A stretch of DNA of 13,759 nucleotides, from contig PWGY01000022.1 of the NCBI GenBank assembly GCA_003554665.1, positions 1-13,759 of the forward strand, given 5' to 3'. The position numbers and the translations under genes were made by a program. The notes below the pieces were generated by a model. The model had not been told where the DNA came from, made no database searches, and worked only from the letters and a program-made list of their open reading frames with translations. Below are positions 7,168 to 13,304 of the stretch, in pieces. Source of the DNA: Bacteroidales bacterium. Lineage in GTDB: Bacteria > Bacteroidota > Bacteroidia > Bacteroidales > UBA7960. Every line of letters begins with the position of its first letter. The first letter of the stretch is position 1.

Positions 7168-7236
7168 TTTTTATCCGGCAGTTATCTGCACTTTTATCTG
7201 GTAGTTATCTGCACTTTTATCCGGCAGTTATCTGCA
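7168..7236. repeat. Three 23-bp direct repeats with internal dyads
   Basis: Units at 7168-7190, 7191-7213 and 7214-7236 share the form (C/T)TTTTATC(C/T)GG(C/T)AGTTATCTGCA. The outer two are identical apart from the first base. The middle one has C-to-T at two positions. Each unit contains GCAG-TTAT-CTGC, a perfect 4+4 dyad (the left arm is weakened to GTAG in the middle copy). The array ends directly against the putative -7 box of the regulator gene and reaches to 21 nt from its ATG. It would therefore span the transcription start and leader, the usual place for operator sites or a structured leader. Confidence 0.85.
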
Positions 7237-7244
7237 CAAAGATA
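7237..7244 (-). promoter_or_regulatory. Putative -7 box of the regulator-kinase operon
   Basis: On the minus strand this reads TATCTTTG, an exact match to TAnnTTTG. About 18-21 nt upstream (7263-7269) lie GTTG and CTTG, each one base from the -33 TTTG. Transcription would start near 7230, inside the last 23-bp repeat, leaving a leader of roughly 85 nt that contains the repeats. The remaining 7245-7357 is AT-rich. On the plus strand TATATTTT at 7307-7314 is a weaker candidate -7 box for tldD. Confidence 0.5.
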
Positions 7245-7357
7245 AAATTTAATGGCATAAGTCAACAAGCCTTCCCATTTAAAAAAATATTCCTATTTTT
7301 AGCGGATATATTTTACTCATTTGCATTCATTCATTTACCAAAAAACCTATAACAACG

Positions 7358-8893
7358 ATGAAGAACAATAATTATTCGGCGCGGCTTATGCCTCGCAGAA
7401 AGTTTCTGGAGCTGGGTTTGAAGGGGGGAGCAGCCATTGCTGTTACGCCACCGCTGTTGTCGCATATGATGTCGTGCAGTGGCCCGGCAGGCCCGGTTGG
7501 CCCGGGGTTGGACATGGACAAGGCAACGCTTGATCGGGTAATTGCCCGGGCATTGCGCCATGGAGGTGATTTTGCCGATGTGTACCTGGAAGACCGGAAT
7601 TCCCGCCAGATTATCATGGAGGAATCTCGCCTGGAAAGTGGCCTTTATGGGATCAGCCAGGGGGCAGGGGTACGCGTGATCGCGGGAGACAAAACCGGAT
7701 ACGCTTACACTGAGGAAATTACCGAGGAAAACCTGATGCGGGCCGCTGATATTGCATCCTATGTGGCACGTAGCGGAAGCCGGTCAATCACTCCGGTTGA
7801 TATTGCGCAGGCATCCCGTGAAACCTTTAATACTGTGAAAGTACCGCTGGAAGAAATTGTGGACAGTCAGCGGATTGACATCATGGAGCGTGCCAATCAG
7901 GCTGCTCTTGATTATGACTCACGCATCCGGATGGCCAAGATTGATTATAGCGACCAGGTACGCAGCCGGGTCATTGCCACCAGTGAAGGTGTCTATCTGC
8001 GAGATTCCCAGCCGTTGTTGTTCTTTATTGTTGAAACCATGGGAGATGACGGAACCAACCGGCATATGTCGCGTGAACGCATCAGTGAACATAGTGGCTT
8101 TGAGTTGTTTGACAAAAGCTCCCCTGAGGATGTGGCCCGCCGGGCTGCCCGCGAATCTATTGACATGCTGAAAGCCGAGGATGCGCCTGCAGGCATGATG
8201 GATGTGGTGATGGAGAATGGCTGGGGTGGTGTTCTTATCCATGAGGCTGTGGGTCATCCGCTGGAGGCAGACAACATTGCCAGGGGCATCGGGGCTTTCA
8301 CCGGGAAGGTGGGAGAAAAGGTGGCCACCGATCAGTTTACCATGGTGGATGACGGCAGTATGCCGAATTACCGCGGCACCATCGATTTTGACGATGAAGG
8401 GACACAGGCCCGCCGCAATGTGCTGATCGAAGACGGCGTTCTTAAAGGATATATGACAGATGTGCTTAGTGCCAAACAGCTTGACCTGGATCGTACAGGT
8501 AACGGGCGCCGTGAGTCTTTCCGCCACTATCCCATCCCCAGGATGACCAATACCTTTATTGAACCCCGCGATTCCAAACCTGAGGACATCCTTGCGGATA
8601 CCAGGTCAGGTTTGTATGTGCAGAGCCTGAGTGGCGGAAGTGTAAATTCCGTGACCGGGGTGTTCAACTTTACCTGCCGGGAGGCTTATCTGATTGAGAA
8701 CGGCCGGATGACCACACCCGTCAAAGGGGCTACGCTGATCGGATCATGTCTGGGTGTGATTTCCAGCATTGATGCCGTGGGTAATGATCTTGGTTTTGGC
8801 CCGGGAATATGCGGGAAAGGCCAGATGGCTGAAGTTACAGCCGGCCAGCCCACTGTACGCATCCGTGGCATCAATGTGGGCGGAAGCCGTTAA
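7358..8893 (+). CDS. tldD: TldD-family metallopeptidase with Tat signal
   Basis: A 511-residue member of the TldD/PmbA family, the catalytic half of the TldD-TldE complex, which degrades unfolded peptides and processes peptide natural products in other bacteria. The metal site is intact: HEAVGH with His295 and His300, and the third ligand expected from E. coli TldD, Cys485 in GPGICGKGQ. The N-terminus carries a twin-arginine signal, PRRKFLELG (12-20), then a weakly hydrophobic stretch (GGAAIAVTPPLL) and MMSC (Cys40), a poor lipobox that could still make it a Tat lipoprotein. A short Gly-Pro-X run (GPAGPVGPG) follows. E. coli TldD is cytoplasmic and has no such signal; signal-bearing homologues are known in Bacteroidota. 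It is followed 50 nt later by the tldE homologue on the same strand. Confidence 0.93.
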   Translation: MKNNNYSARLMPRRKFLELGLKGGAAIAVTPPLLSHMMSCSGPAGPVGPGLDMDKATLDRVIARALRHGGDFADVYLEDRNSRQIIMEESRLESGLYGISQGAGVRVIAGDKTGYAYTEEITEENLMRAADIASYVARSGSRSITPVDIAQASRETFNTVKVPLEEIVDSQRIDIMERANQAALDYDSRIRMAKIDYSDQVRSRVIATSEGVYLRDSQPLLFFIVETMGDDGTNRHMSRERISEHSGFELFDKSSPEDVARRAARESIDMLKAEDAPAGMMDVVMENGWGGVLIHEAVGHPLEADNIARGIGAFTGKVGEKVATDQFTMVDDGSMPNYRGTIDFDDEGTQARRNVLIEDGVLKGYMTDVLSAKQLDLDRTGNGRRESFRHYPIPRMTNTFIEPRDSKPEDILADTRSGLYVQSLSGGSVNSVTGVFNFTCREAYLIENGRMTTPVKGATLIGSCLGVISSIDAVGNDLGFGPGICGKGQMAEVTAGQPTVRIRGINVGGSR

Positions 8894-8943
8894 CAATCAA
8901 ATTCGGTAATAGATACTGACAAACACATCAAAAAGATAACAAA

Positions 8944-10278
8944 ATGAATTACAAAGATATAGCAGAAAGAATGGTTAGTCGCGGACGCCGTTTCGGAGCC
9001 GATGAAGTGGAGGTGTATCTGCAGACGAGCCGAAACCTCTCGGTAAGGGTTCGCAATGAGGACATTGAAACAGTTCAGGAAGCAGATGCCGGTGGCGTCG
9101 GTTTTCGTGTAATGATCAATGGCCGTACGGGGTTCAGTCACTGTAATGATCTTAGTGACAAATCGCTAGATGAAACAATGCGCCGGGCAATTGCCTTTGC
9201 CGAACTGACAACCCCTGATGAGTACAATGTGTTGCCATCGGAACGTGGCCATGAAGAAGTTGAGGGCCTGTACGATCCGGAGATTGCCAAAGTGTCCATG
9301 GACAAGAAAATTGATATGGCTTTGGAGCTGGAGTCACTGGCAATGCAGGATGAAAGAATTAATCACAGTTCAGGTGCCAGCTTCAGGGAGGGGGAGTCAG
9401 AGATTATTGTGGCGAATTCCAAAGGAATCCTGAAAACTTATCGTTCATCATCATGCTCCATTGGAGTGGGCGTGGTTGCGGAAAAGGGAGATCAGCGCCA
9501 TACCGGCAGCAAGTCGAGCTCCCGTCGTTTCTTTGCCGACCTGGAACCATTGGATGAAATTGCTGCGGATGCCGCCCTCAGGGCTTATGAGATGCTTGAT
9601 CCGAGGATGGTTCGTACACAGCGGGCGCCGGTTATTTATGATACCAGGGTGGGGAGGTCACTGATTGGTGGTATCATCGGTGCGATCAACGGCGACCGTG
9701 TGAACCGGAGTGCAAGTTTCCTTGAAAACTCAATGGACGAGCAGTTTGCCTCTGAACTGTTAACCATTATTGACGATGCCACCCGTCCGAGAGGGCTGGG
9801 CAGTAAACCCTTTGACGGAGAGGGAGTGCCGGCTTCAAAACGAACATTGGTGGAGAACGGAGTACTCCGGGGGTTTTTATATAACACCCGGGCTGCCATG
9901 CGCGCCGGTGTGGAAAGTACAGGCAATGCCTCCAGGGGTGGGTTTACCAGTATTCCCGGTATCGGAACACACAATGTATATGTGGAACCCGGCCAATACA
10001 CCCGCGACGAGATCATTGCCAATACCCGTCGCGGGCTGCTGCTGACCGGTGTTACCGGTTACGGGGTGAACACCGTTACAGGGAATTACAGTGGTGGGGC
10101 AACCGGTTTCTGGATCGAGAACGGGCAAATTGTGCACCCTGTTCAGGGTCTTACCATTGCAGGTAGTGCTGACAGCATCTTCCGCAACATTGATATGATG
10201 GCGGATGATGTGGATATGAAAAGTTCATTTACTGCGCCCACCATGCGGATCGCCGAGATGCAGATCGGCGGGGAGTAG
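8944..10278 (+). CDS. tldE: TldE/PmbA-family partner subunit
   Basis: A 444-residue TldD/PmbA-family protein. It lacks the HExxxH motif found in its upstream neighbour, as expected for TldE (PmbA), the non-catalytic subunit that closes the TldD peptidase chamber. Family features are the N-terminal GADEVEVYLQTSRNLSVRV, the middle segment RAPVIYDTRVGRSLIGGI in place of the metal-binding region, and the C-terminal GVTGYGVNTVTGNYSGGATGF. No signal peptide is present, and an in-frame TGA at 8917-8919 rules out an upstream extension. The first gene of the pair has a Tat signal, so this subunit either stays in the cytoplasm or is exported by hitchhiking. The TAG stop coincides with the first bases of a repeat element. 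Confidence 0.93.
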   Translation: MNYKDIAERMVSRGRRFGADEVEVYLQTSRNLSVRVRNEDIETVQEADAGGVGFRVMINGRTGFSHCNDLSDKSLDETMRRAIAFAELTTPDEYNVLPSERGHEEVEGLYDPEIAKVSMDKKIDMALELESLAMQDERINHSSGASFREGESEIIVANSKGILKTYRSSSCSIGVGVVAEKGDQRHTGSKSSSRRFFADLEPLDEIAADAALRAYEMLDPRMVRTQRAPVIYDTRVGRSLIGGIIGAINGDRVNRSASFLENSMDEQFASELLTIIDDATRPRGLGSKPFDGEGVPASKRTLVENGVLRGFLYNTRAAMRAGVESTGNASRGGFTSIPGIGTHNVYVEPGQYTRDEIIANTRRGLLLTGVTGYGVNTVTGNYSGGATGFWIENGQIVHPVQGLTIAGSADSIFRNIDMMADDVDMKSSFTAPTMRIAEMQIGGE

Positions 10279-10520
10279 TCGTGGCTTCGCCACTCCGGTT
10301 GTTGGTTCTCATGGGATGGGAGCGGTGGGGGTAGCCCATAAACCGTGGTCGGAGCTACCTGGTTGTTGGTTCTAATGGGATGAGAATGTTGGCGGTAGTC
10401 CATAGCCATCGGACGAGGCTGACAGGTTGTTGGTTAGTCGGGGCTTCGCCCCTCCTGTTGTTTGTTCTCATGGGATGGGAACGGTGGCGGTAGCCCACAA
10501 ACATTGGCCGAACCCACGCA
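10276..10520. repeat. About 64-bp repeat family with paired hairpins after tldE
   Basis: Three related units start at about 10298, 10361 and 10456 and run 63-65 bp each. All carry GTTGTT(G/T)GTTCT, ATGGGATG and GCGGTAG(C/T)CCA (GGGGTAGCCCA in unit 1). Units 1 and 3 are preceded by a 21-bp hairpin block starting TAGTC. The stem is GTGGC-TTC-GCCAC in the first (10281-10293) and GGGGC-TTC-GCCCC in the second (10440-10452), a compensatory T-A to G-C change. Unit 2 is more diverged. The first block begins at the tldE stop codon itself. No coding potential is apparent; stretches that stay open here are incidental. Confidence 0.8.
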
Positions 10521-10570
10521 GTTGTTGGTTGTTGGTTGGTTTGTGCCCGTGCGAACCAACAACCAACAAC
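10521..10570. repeat. 17-bp perfect inverted repeat built from GTTGTTGG
   Basis: The left arm (10521-10537, GTTGTTGGTTGTTGGTT) and right arm (10554-10570) are exact reverse complements around a 16-nt loop. The arms are themselves reiterations of the GTTGTTGG motif that opens each unit of the adjoining repeat, so this looks like an inverted duplication of the repeat's edge. No T-tract follows, so it is not a classical terminator. Confidence 0.85.
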
Positions 10571-10655
10571 CTCTTCGCCTATTTCCCAGGCCATTGGCAG
10601 CTTCCCATTACACCGCCTCCAGACGAGCTTTACCTGCAGCGGGATGCAATTTTAT

Positions 10656-10690
10656 GGCACGAACGACCAGCTCGTTCGTGCCTTTTTTTT
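10656..10690 (+). terminator. Strong intrinsic terminator
   Basis: A perfect 11-bp stem (GGCACGAACGA at 10656-10666 with TCGTTCGTGCC at 10672-10682) closes a 5-nt loop CCAGC and is followed at once by eight T. This is a textbook Rho-independent terminator for plus-strand transcription and presumably ends the tldD-tldE message. It lies 378 nt after the tldE stop, beyond the repeat elements, so the transcript would carry a long structured 3' end. Confidence 0.9.
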
Positions 10691-10801
10691 GGCCGGGTTT
10701 GTGTGGATTTTTTGCCGGATTCTTATGGCCCTTCCGGGATGATTATTGTGCCGATTTAATTAATTAGGCGCAAAAAAGAACTATCTAAAATAAATAAAAC
10801 A

Positions 10802-10809
10802 TAAGTTTG
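10802..10809 (+). promoter_or_regulatory. Putative -7 box for the T9SS protein gene
   Basis: TAAGTTTG is an exact match to TAnnTTTG, 31 nt before the ATG at 10841, within a strongly AT-rich stretch (10750-10810). No clear TTTG is present at the -33 distance. The predicted leader of about 25 nt contains a weak hairpin (TGGGTGAAA pairing with TTTC and ACCCA). The preceding 10691-10750 shows nothing recognisable. Confidence 0.45.
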
Positions 10810-10840
10810 GGTGAAATTGTTTCATTAAACCCAGACAAAC

Positions 10841-12979
10841 ATGAATCATTGGACAAGAAGTTTACAGTTTTTGGGGTTGTTCGTGCTTGGGCTCTTTGCA
10901 GCTGAACAATCGCAGGCGCAAGACAACCTGGTCAGCAATGGCTATTTTGAGTCGTGGACCAACGGACAGCCGGATCACTGGCAGTTTGAAAAATTTACCG
11001 GGCAGGGAACAGGGGAGGTGCTCCGGGGGAGCTTCTCACTGAAACAAATGGTTCGGGTTAACCGGATGTGGCAGGTGGTAGATGAGATTGAGGGCGGGAG
11101 TCATTACACCATCTCGTTTCATTATTTTGACAACGATCCCGGAGCGTACGGCAGGGTTTATGCCTGGTGGCTGGACGGTGACGATATGCTGGAAGAAGAC
11201 GGTGAATTGCTTCGGCCGGAGCCTTTTTCCGGGGTGGATGATGAATGGCGGAAGTTCTCCGTGTCATTGGCGGCACCGCCGGAAGCGGATGGCTTGCACC
11301 TGGAGGTCAGGACCATTGGGTCAGAGGGAGAGTCCGGGCATATTTACTATGATGATTTTTCGGTGGTTCAGTATGAGCCCATCACGGACGGGGGCCATGA
11401 GACTTTTGCGAATATGGAAAGGACAGGAAATATTCATGCAGATGGTACTTTCCTGGGGCAGGATGGCTCGGAATGGACATTTGTGCAGTGCCGAGGCCTG
11501 GACTCCTTTGACGGCAGGGCTATCATGCTGGGCAGAAGCCGGGATCCGCAGCCTTATGTGGAGTCGGGGGTGATCCCTGATGGCATCGGGGTGATCTCTT
11601 TTGAATATATGCAGGCCTTTTCAACAGACGTAAACTTGCAGCTGATGGTGAACGGGCAGGTGGTGGCCACGGTTACCAGTGATGACCAGCTGGACGAGGT
11701 GCTTGAGTCGGGCGAGATCGAGGTGCATGCCCCCGGAGAGGTCGTTATCAGGTTTATGAACCGCTACAACAGCAGCGGGCAGGTTGTGATTGACAATGTG
11801 GTTTGGACTGATTACGATGAGTCACTGGCCCCGGTGGTGGCCGGGGTCGCTTCACTGGCTGACCTCAGGGAGGCGGATCCTGACGGTGAAACCATTTTTG
11901 TAATGGATGGCGAAGCGGTTGTCAGCTGGCGACTGGCCCCGGAAAACAAATATTTTCTACAGGATGAAACAGCCGGGGTGGTGCTGTGGGATAAAAACGG
12001 AATTATTGAAGAAGACTACATGATGGGTGATGGCATCAGTGGTCTTCGCGGGCGATTGATCAAGTGGAACCACACACTTTGCTGGGTGCCGGTGGAGTGC
12101 CCCGGGGAGGCTTCCTCACACGGGGCGGATCCTGAGCCTTTGCCGTTGTCTCTTCAGGAGTTGGCCGGATCGGGAACAGTTTACCAGTCGCGCCTGATAG
12201 AATTGCAGGATGTGTATTTTTCCAACAAAGGTGGTGTATTTGCTGAAGGGGAATGTTATGTCCTGTCTGACGGAGAAGCGGAGATTGATTTTTGTGTTTT
12301 TTTCCCGGGGGCTGATTACATCGGAACACCCATCCCTGAAGGGGATCTGAAAATCACAGGTCTGGTGACAAGCGGAGAAAACGGCCCTGTGTTTACTGCC
12401 CGGAGCCTCGAGGATATCCGTATCAGCGACAGCCCCCGGGCATTTGCTGTGGTTTTTACTGTGGTGGATGACAGCGAGACCCTGAAGCAGGTTCAGATGG
12501 CCGGAGACATGACCAACTGGGATTTTGTTTCCATGCTGGAAGACCCGGCGCACAACTGGTCGGTGACCCTCAATATTCCCCCAGGGTCCTATGCCTGGAA
12601 TGCTGCGGGCAATGACGGATATGGTTCATCCTTTTGGATGATGCCCGATTCGCATCTCAATGTGACGGTTGACCAGGATGGAAACACAACCGGCGATAAC
12701 AGCTATGTTTACATGGTTGTGGGAGAGTCCGCCATCGATCTGTCTGTGGTGAAGGTTTACCCCAACCCCGCAGGGACGCATTTGTTTGTGGAGTCTGCGG
12801 CACCCATTCAACAGATCCGTGTGATGAATACTTCCAACCAGGTGATTTATACCAATAACCAGGTAAACAGCGACGTGTATGAAATGAATGTCGGGCGATT
12901 TGCTCCTGGGATGTATATGATACAAGTGGAAACCGTTTCCGGAATGGCTATGGAAAAAGTGCAGGTGGGTGGCCCCTGA
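10841..12979 (+). CDS. Secreted multidomain protein with T9SS sorting domain
   Basis: A 712-residue exported protein. A Sec signal peptide occupies residues 1-26 (hydrophobic LGLFVLGLFA, cleavage after SQA). Residues about 28-178 (NLVSNGYFESWTNGQPDHW ... HIYYDDFSV) resemble a CBM4/9-type carbohydrate-binding beta-sandwich. Residues 185-325 form a second beta-sandwich (ETFANMERT ... VVIDNVVW). Residues about 330-528 look like an OB-fold, DUF5689-like segment. Residues 535-625 (FTVVDDSETLKQVQMAGDMTNW ... PPGSYAWN) resemble a CBM20/CBM48-type starch-binding or E-set domain. Residues 637-709 are a T9SS type A sorting domain (VKVYPNPAG ... APGMYMIQVETVSG). No catalytic motif is recognised, so it is probably a cell-surface binding protein; the domain calls are by eye. 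It is a single-gene unit, convergent with lacZ. Confidence 0.85.
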   Translation: MNHWTRSLQFLGLFVLGLFAAEQSQAQDNLVSNGYFESWTNGQPDHWQFEKFTGQGTGEVLRGSFSLKQMVRVNRMWQVVDEIEGGSHYTISFHYFDNDPGAYGRVYAWWLDGDDMLEEDGELLRPEPFSGVDDEWRKFSVSLAAPPEADGLHLEVRTIGSEGESGHIYYDDFSVVQYEPITDGGHETFANMERTGNIHADGTFLGQDGSEWTFVQCRGLDSFDGRAIMLGRSRDPQPYVESGVIPDGIGVISFEYMQAFSTDVNLQLMVNGQVVATVTSDDQLDEVLESGEIEVHAPGEVVIRFMNRYNSSGQVVIDNVVWTDYDESLAPVVAGVASLADLREADPDGETIFVMDGEAVVSWRLAPENKYFLQDETAGVVLWDKNGIIEEDYMMGDGISGLRGRLIKWNHTLCWVPVECPGEASSHGADPEPLPLSLQELAGSGTVYQSRLIELQDVYFSNKGGVFAEGECYVLSDGEAEIDFCVFFPGADYIGTPIPEGDLKITGLVTSGENGPVFTARSLEDIRISDSPRAFAVVFTVVDDSETLKQVQMAGDMTNWDFVSMLEDPAHNWSVTLNIPPGSYAWNAAGNDGYGSSFWMMPDSHLNVTVDQDGNTTGDNSYVYMVVGESAIDLSVVKVYPNPAGTHLFVESAAPIQQIRVMNTSNQVIYTNNQVNSDVYEMNVGRFAPGMYMIQVETVSGMAMEKVQVGGP

Positions 12980-12995
12980 ACGGGTTAGCTCGGGA

Positions 12996-13151
12996 CGTAT
13001 GCGCAGGGTTATGCCTGGTCGTATCCGTGAGTTTATGTCCGGCCGTGTCCGTAAGGATATGTTCGAACGTGTCCGTAGGGTTATATCCGGCCGTATTCGT
13101 AGGGATATGCTCGCACGTGTCCGTAGGGTTATGACCGGCCGTATCCGTAAT
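12996..13151. repeat. 24-bp tandem repeat, six to seven units
   Basis: Six full units start at 12996, 13020, 13044, 13068, 13092 and 13116. A partial seventh starts at 13140 and decays after about 12 bp. The consensus is CGT(A/G)TCCGTAGGGTTATG followed by TCCGGC-like ends. Two subtypes alternate: units 2, 4 and 6 end in CCGGC, while units 3 and 5 have GGATATG and end in TCGAA or TCGCA. This gives a 48-bp higher-order period. The array starts 16 nt after the stop of the T9SS protein gene. Because 24 is divisible by three, several frames on both strands stay open with 8-residue periods, but none looks like a real gene. Confidence 0.9.
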
Positions 13152-13163
13152 TCCGTGCCACAT

Positions 13164-13205
13164 ACTGCCAGGGGGAGCAATTCATGTTATGCTCTCTTTG
13201 GCAGT
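13164..13205 (+). other. 42-nt stem-loop with 16 pairs
   Basis: The arms ACTGCCAGGGGGAGCA (13164-13179) and TGCTCTCTTTGGCAGT (13190-13205) pair over 16 consecutive positions around a 10-nt loop. Three of the pairs are G-U when read as plus-strand RNA. On the minus strand those three would be A-C mismatches, so the structure favours a plus-strand transcript, i.e. the 3' end of the T9SS gene message. No T-tract follows, so it is a poor intrinsic terminator, but it could be a 3' stabilising structure. Confidence 0.6.
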
Positions 13206-13240
13206 TTGAAGGCTTGAGGCCCATGTGCAGCTTGCGGCCC

Positions 13241-13291
13241 GGCTCTATGCGATGCCTGGCTCTATGCGGTGCCTGGCTCTATGCGGTGCCT
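13241..13291. repeat. Three 17-bp direct repeats
   Basis: GGCTCTATGCG(A/G)TGCCT occurs three times back to back (13241-13257, 13258-13274, 13275-13291). The last two copies are identical and the first differs by one base. The array sits 13 bp from the end of the convergent lacZ gene, in the gap shared with the 24-bp repeat and the stem-loop. It has no obvious relation in sequence to the 24-bp array. Confidence 0.85.
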
Positions 13292-13304
13292 GCAAAAATG
13301 GACA

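Noticed and set aside
7177..7190. Sigma-54 promoter (GG-N10-GC) within the 23-bp repeats
   Set aside because: GGCAGTTATCTGC gives GG-N9-GC, one base too short, and lacks the TGGCAC context.
7168..7236. The 23-bp repeats as a CRISPR array
   Set aside because: Units are directly adjacent with no spacers between them.
7919..8527. Minus-strand open frame of 202 codons inside tldD
   Set aside because: It is antisense to a well-supported gene; the sequence shows no known motif.
10355..10767. Several open frames on both strands in the region after tldE
   Set aside because: They are made of the roughly 64-bp repeats, the inverted repeat and the terminator, with no protein-like pattern.
12626..13180. 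Minus-strand open frame of 184 codons across the 24-bp array and the end of the T9SS gene
   Set aside because: It is antisense to a clear coding region and open only because the array lacks stops in this frame.
12969..13217. Plus-strand open frame of 82 codons with Arg-rich 8-residue repeats
   Set aside because: It needs a GTG start inside the end of the T9SS gene, and its length is explained by the stop-free 24-bp array; kept only as a question in the repeat finding.
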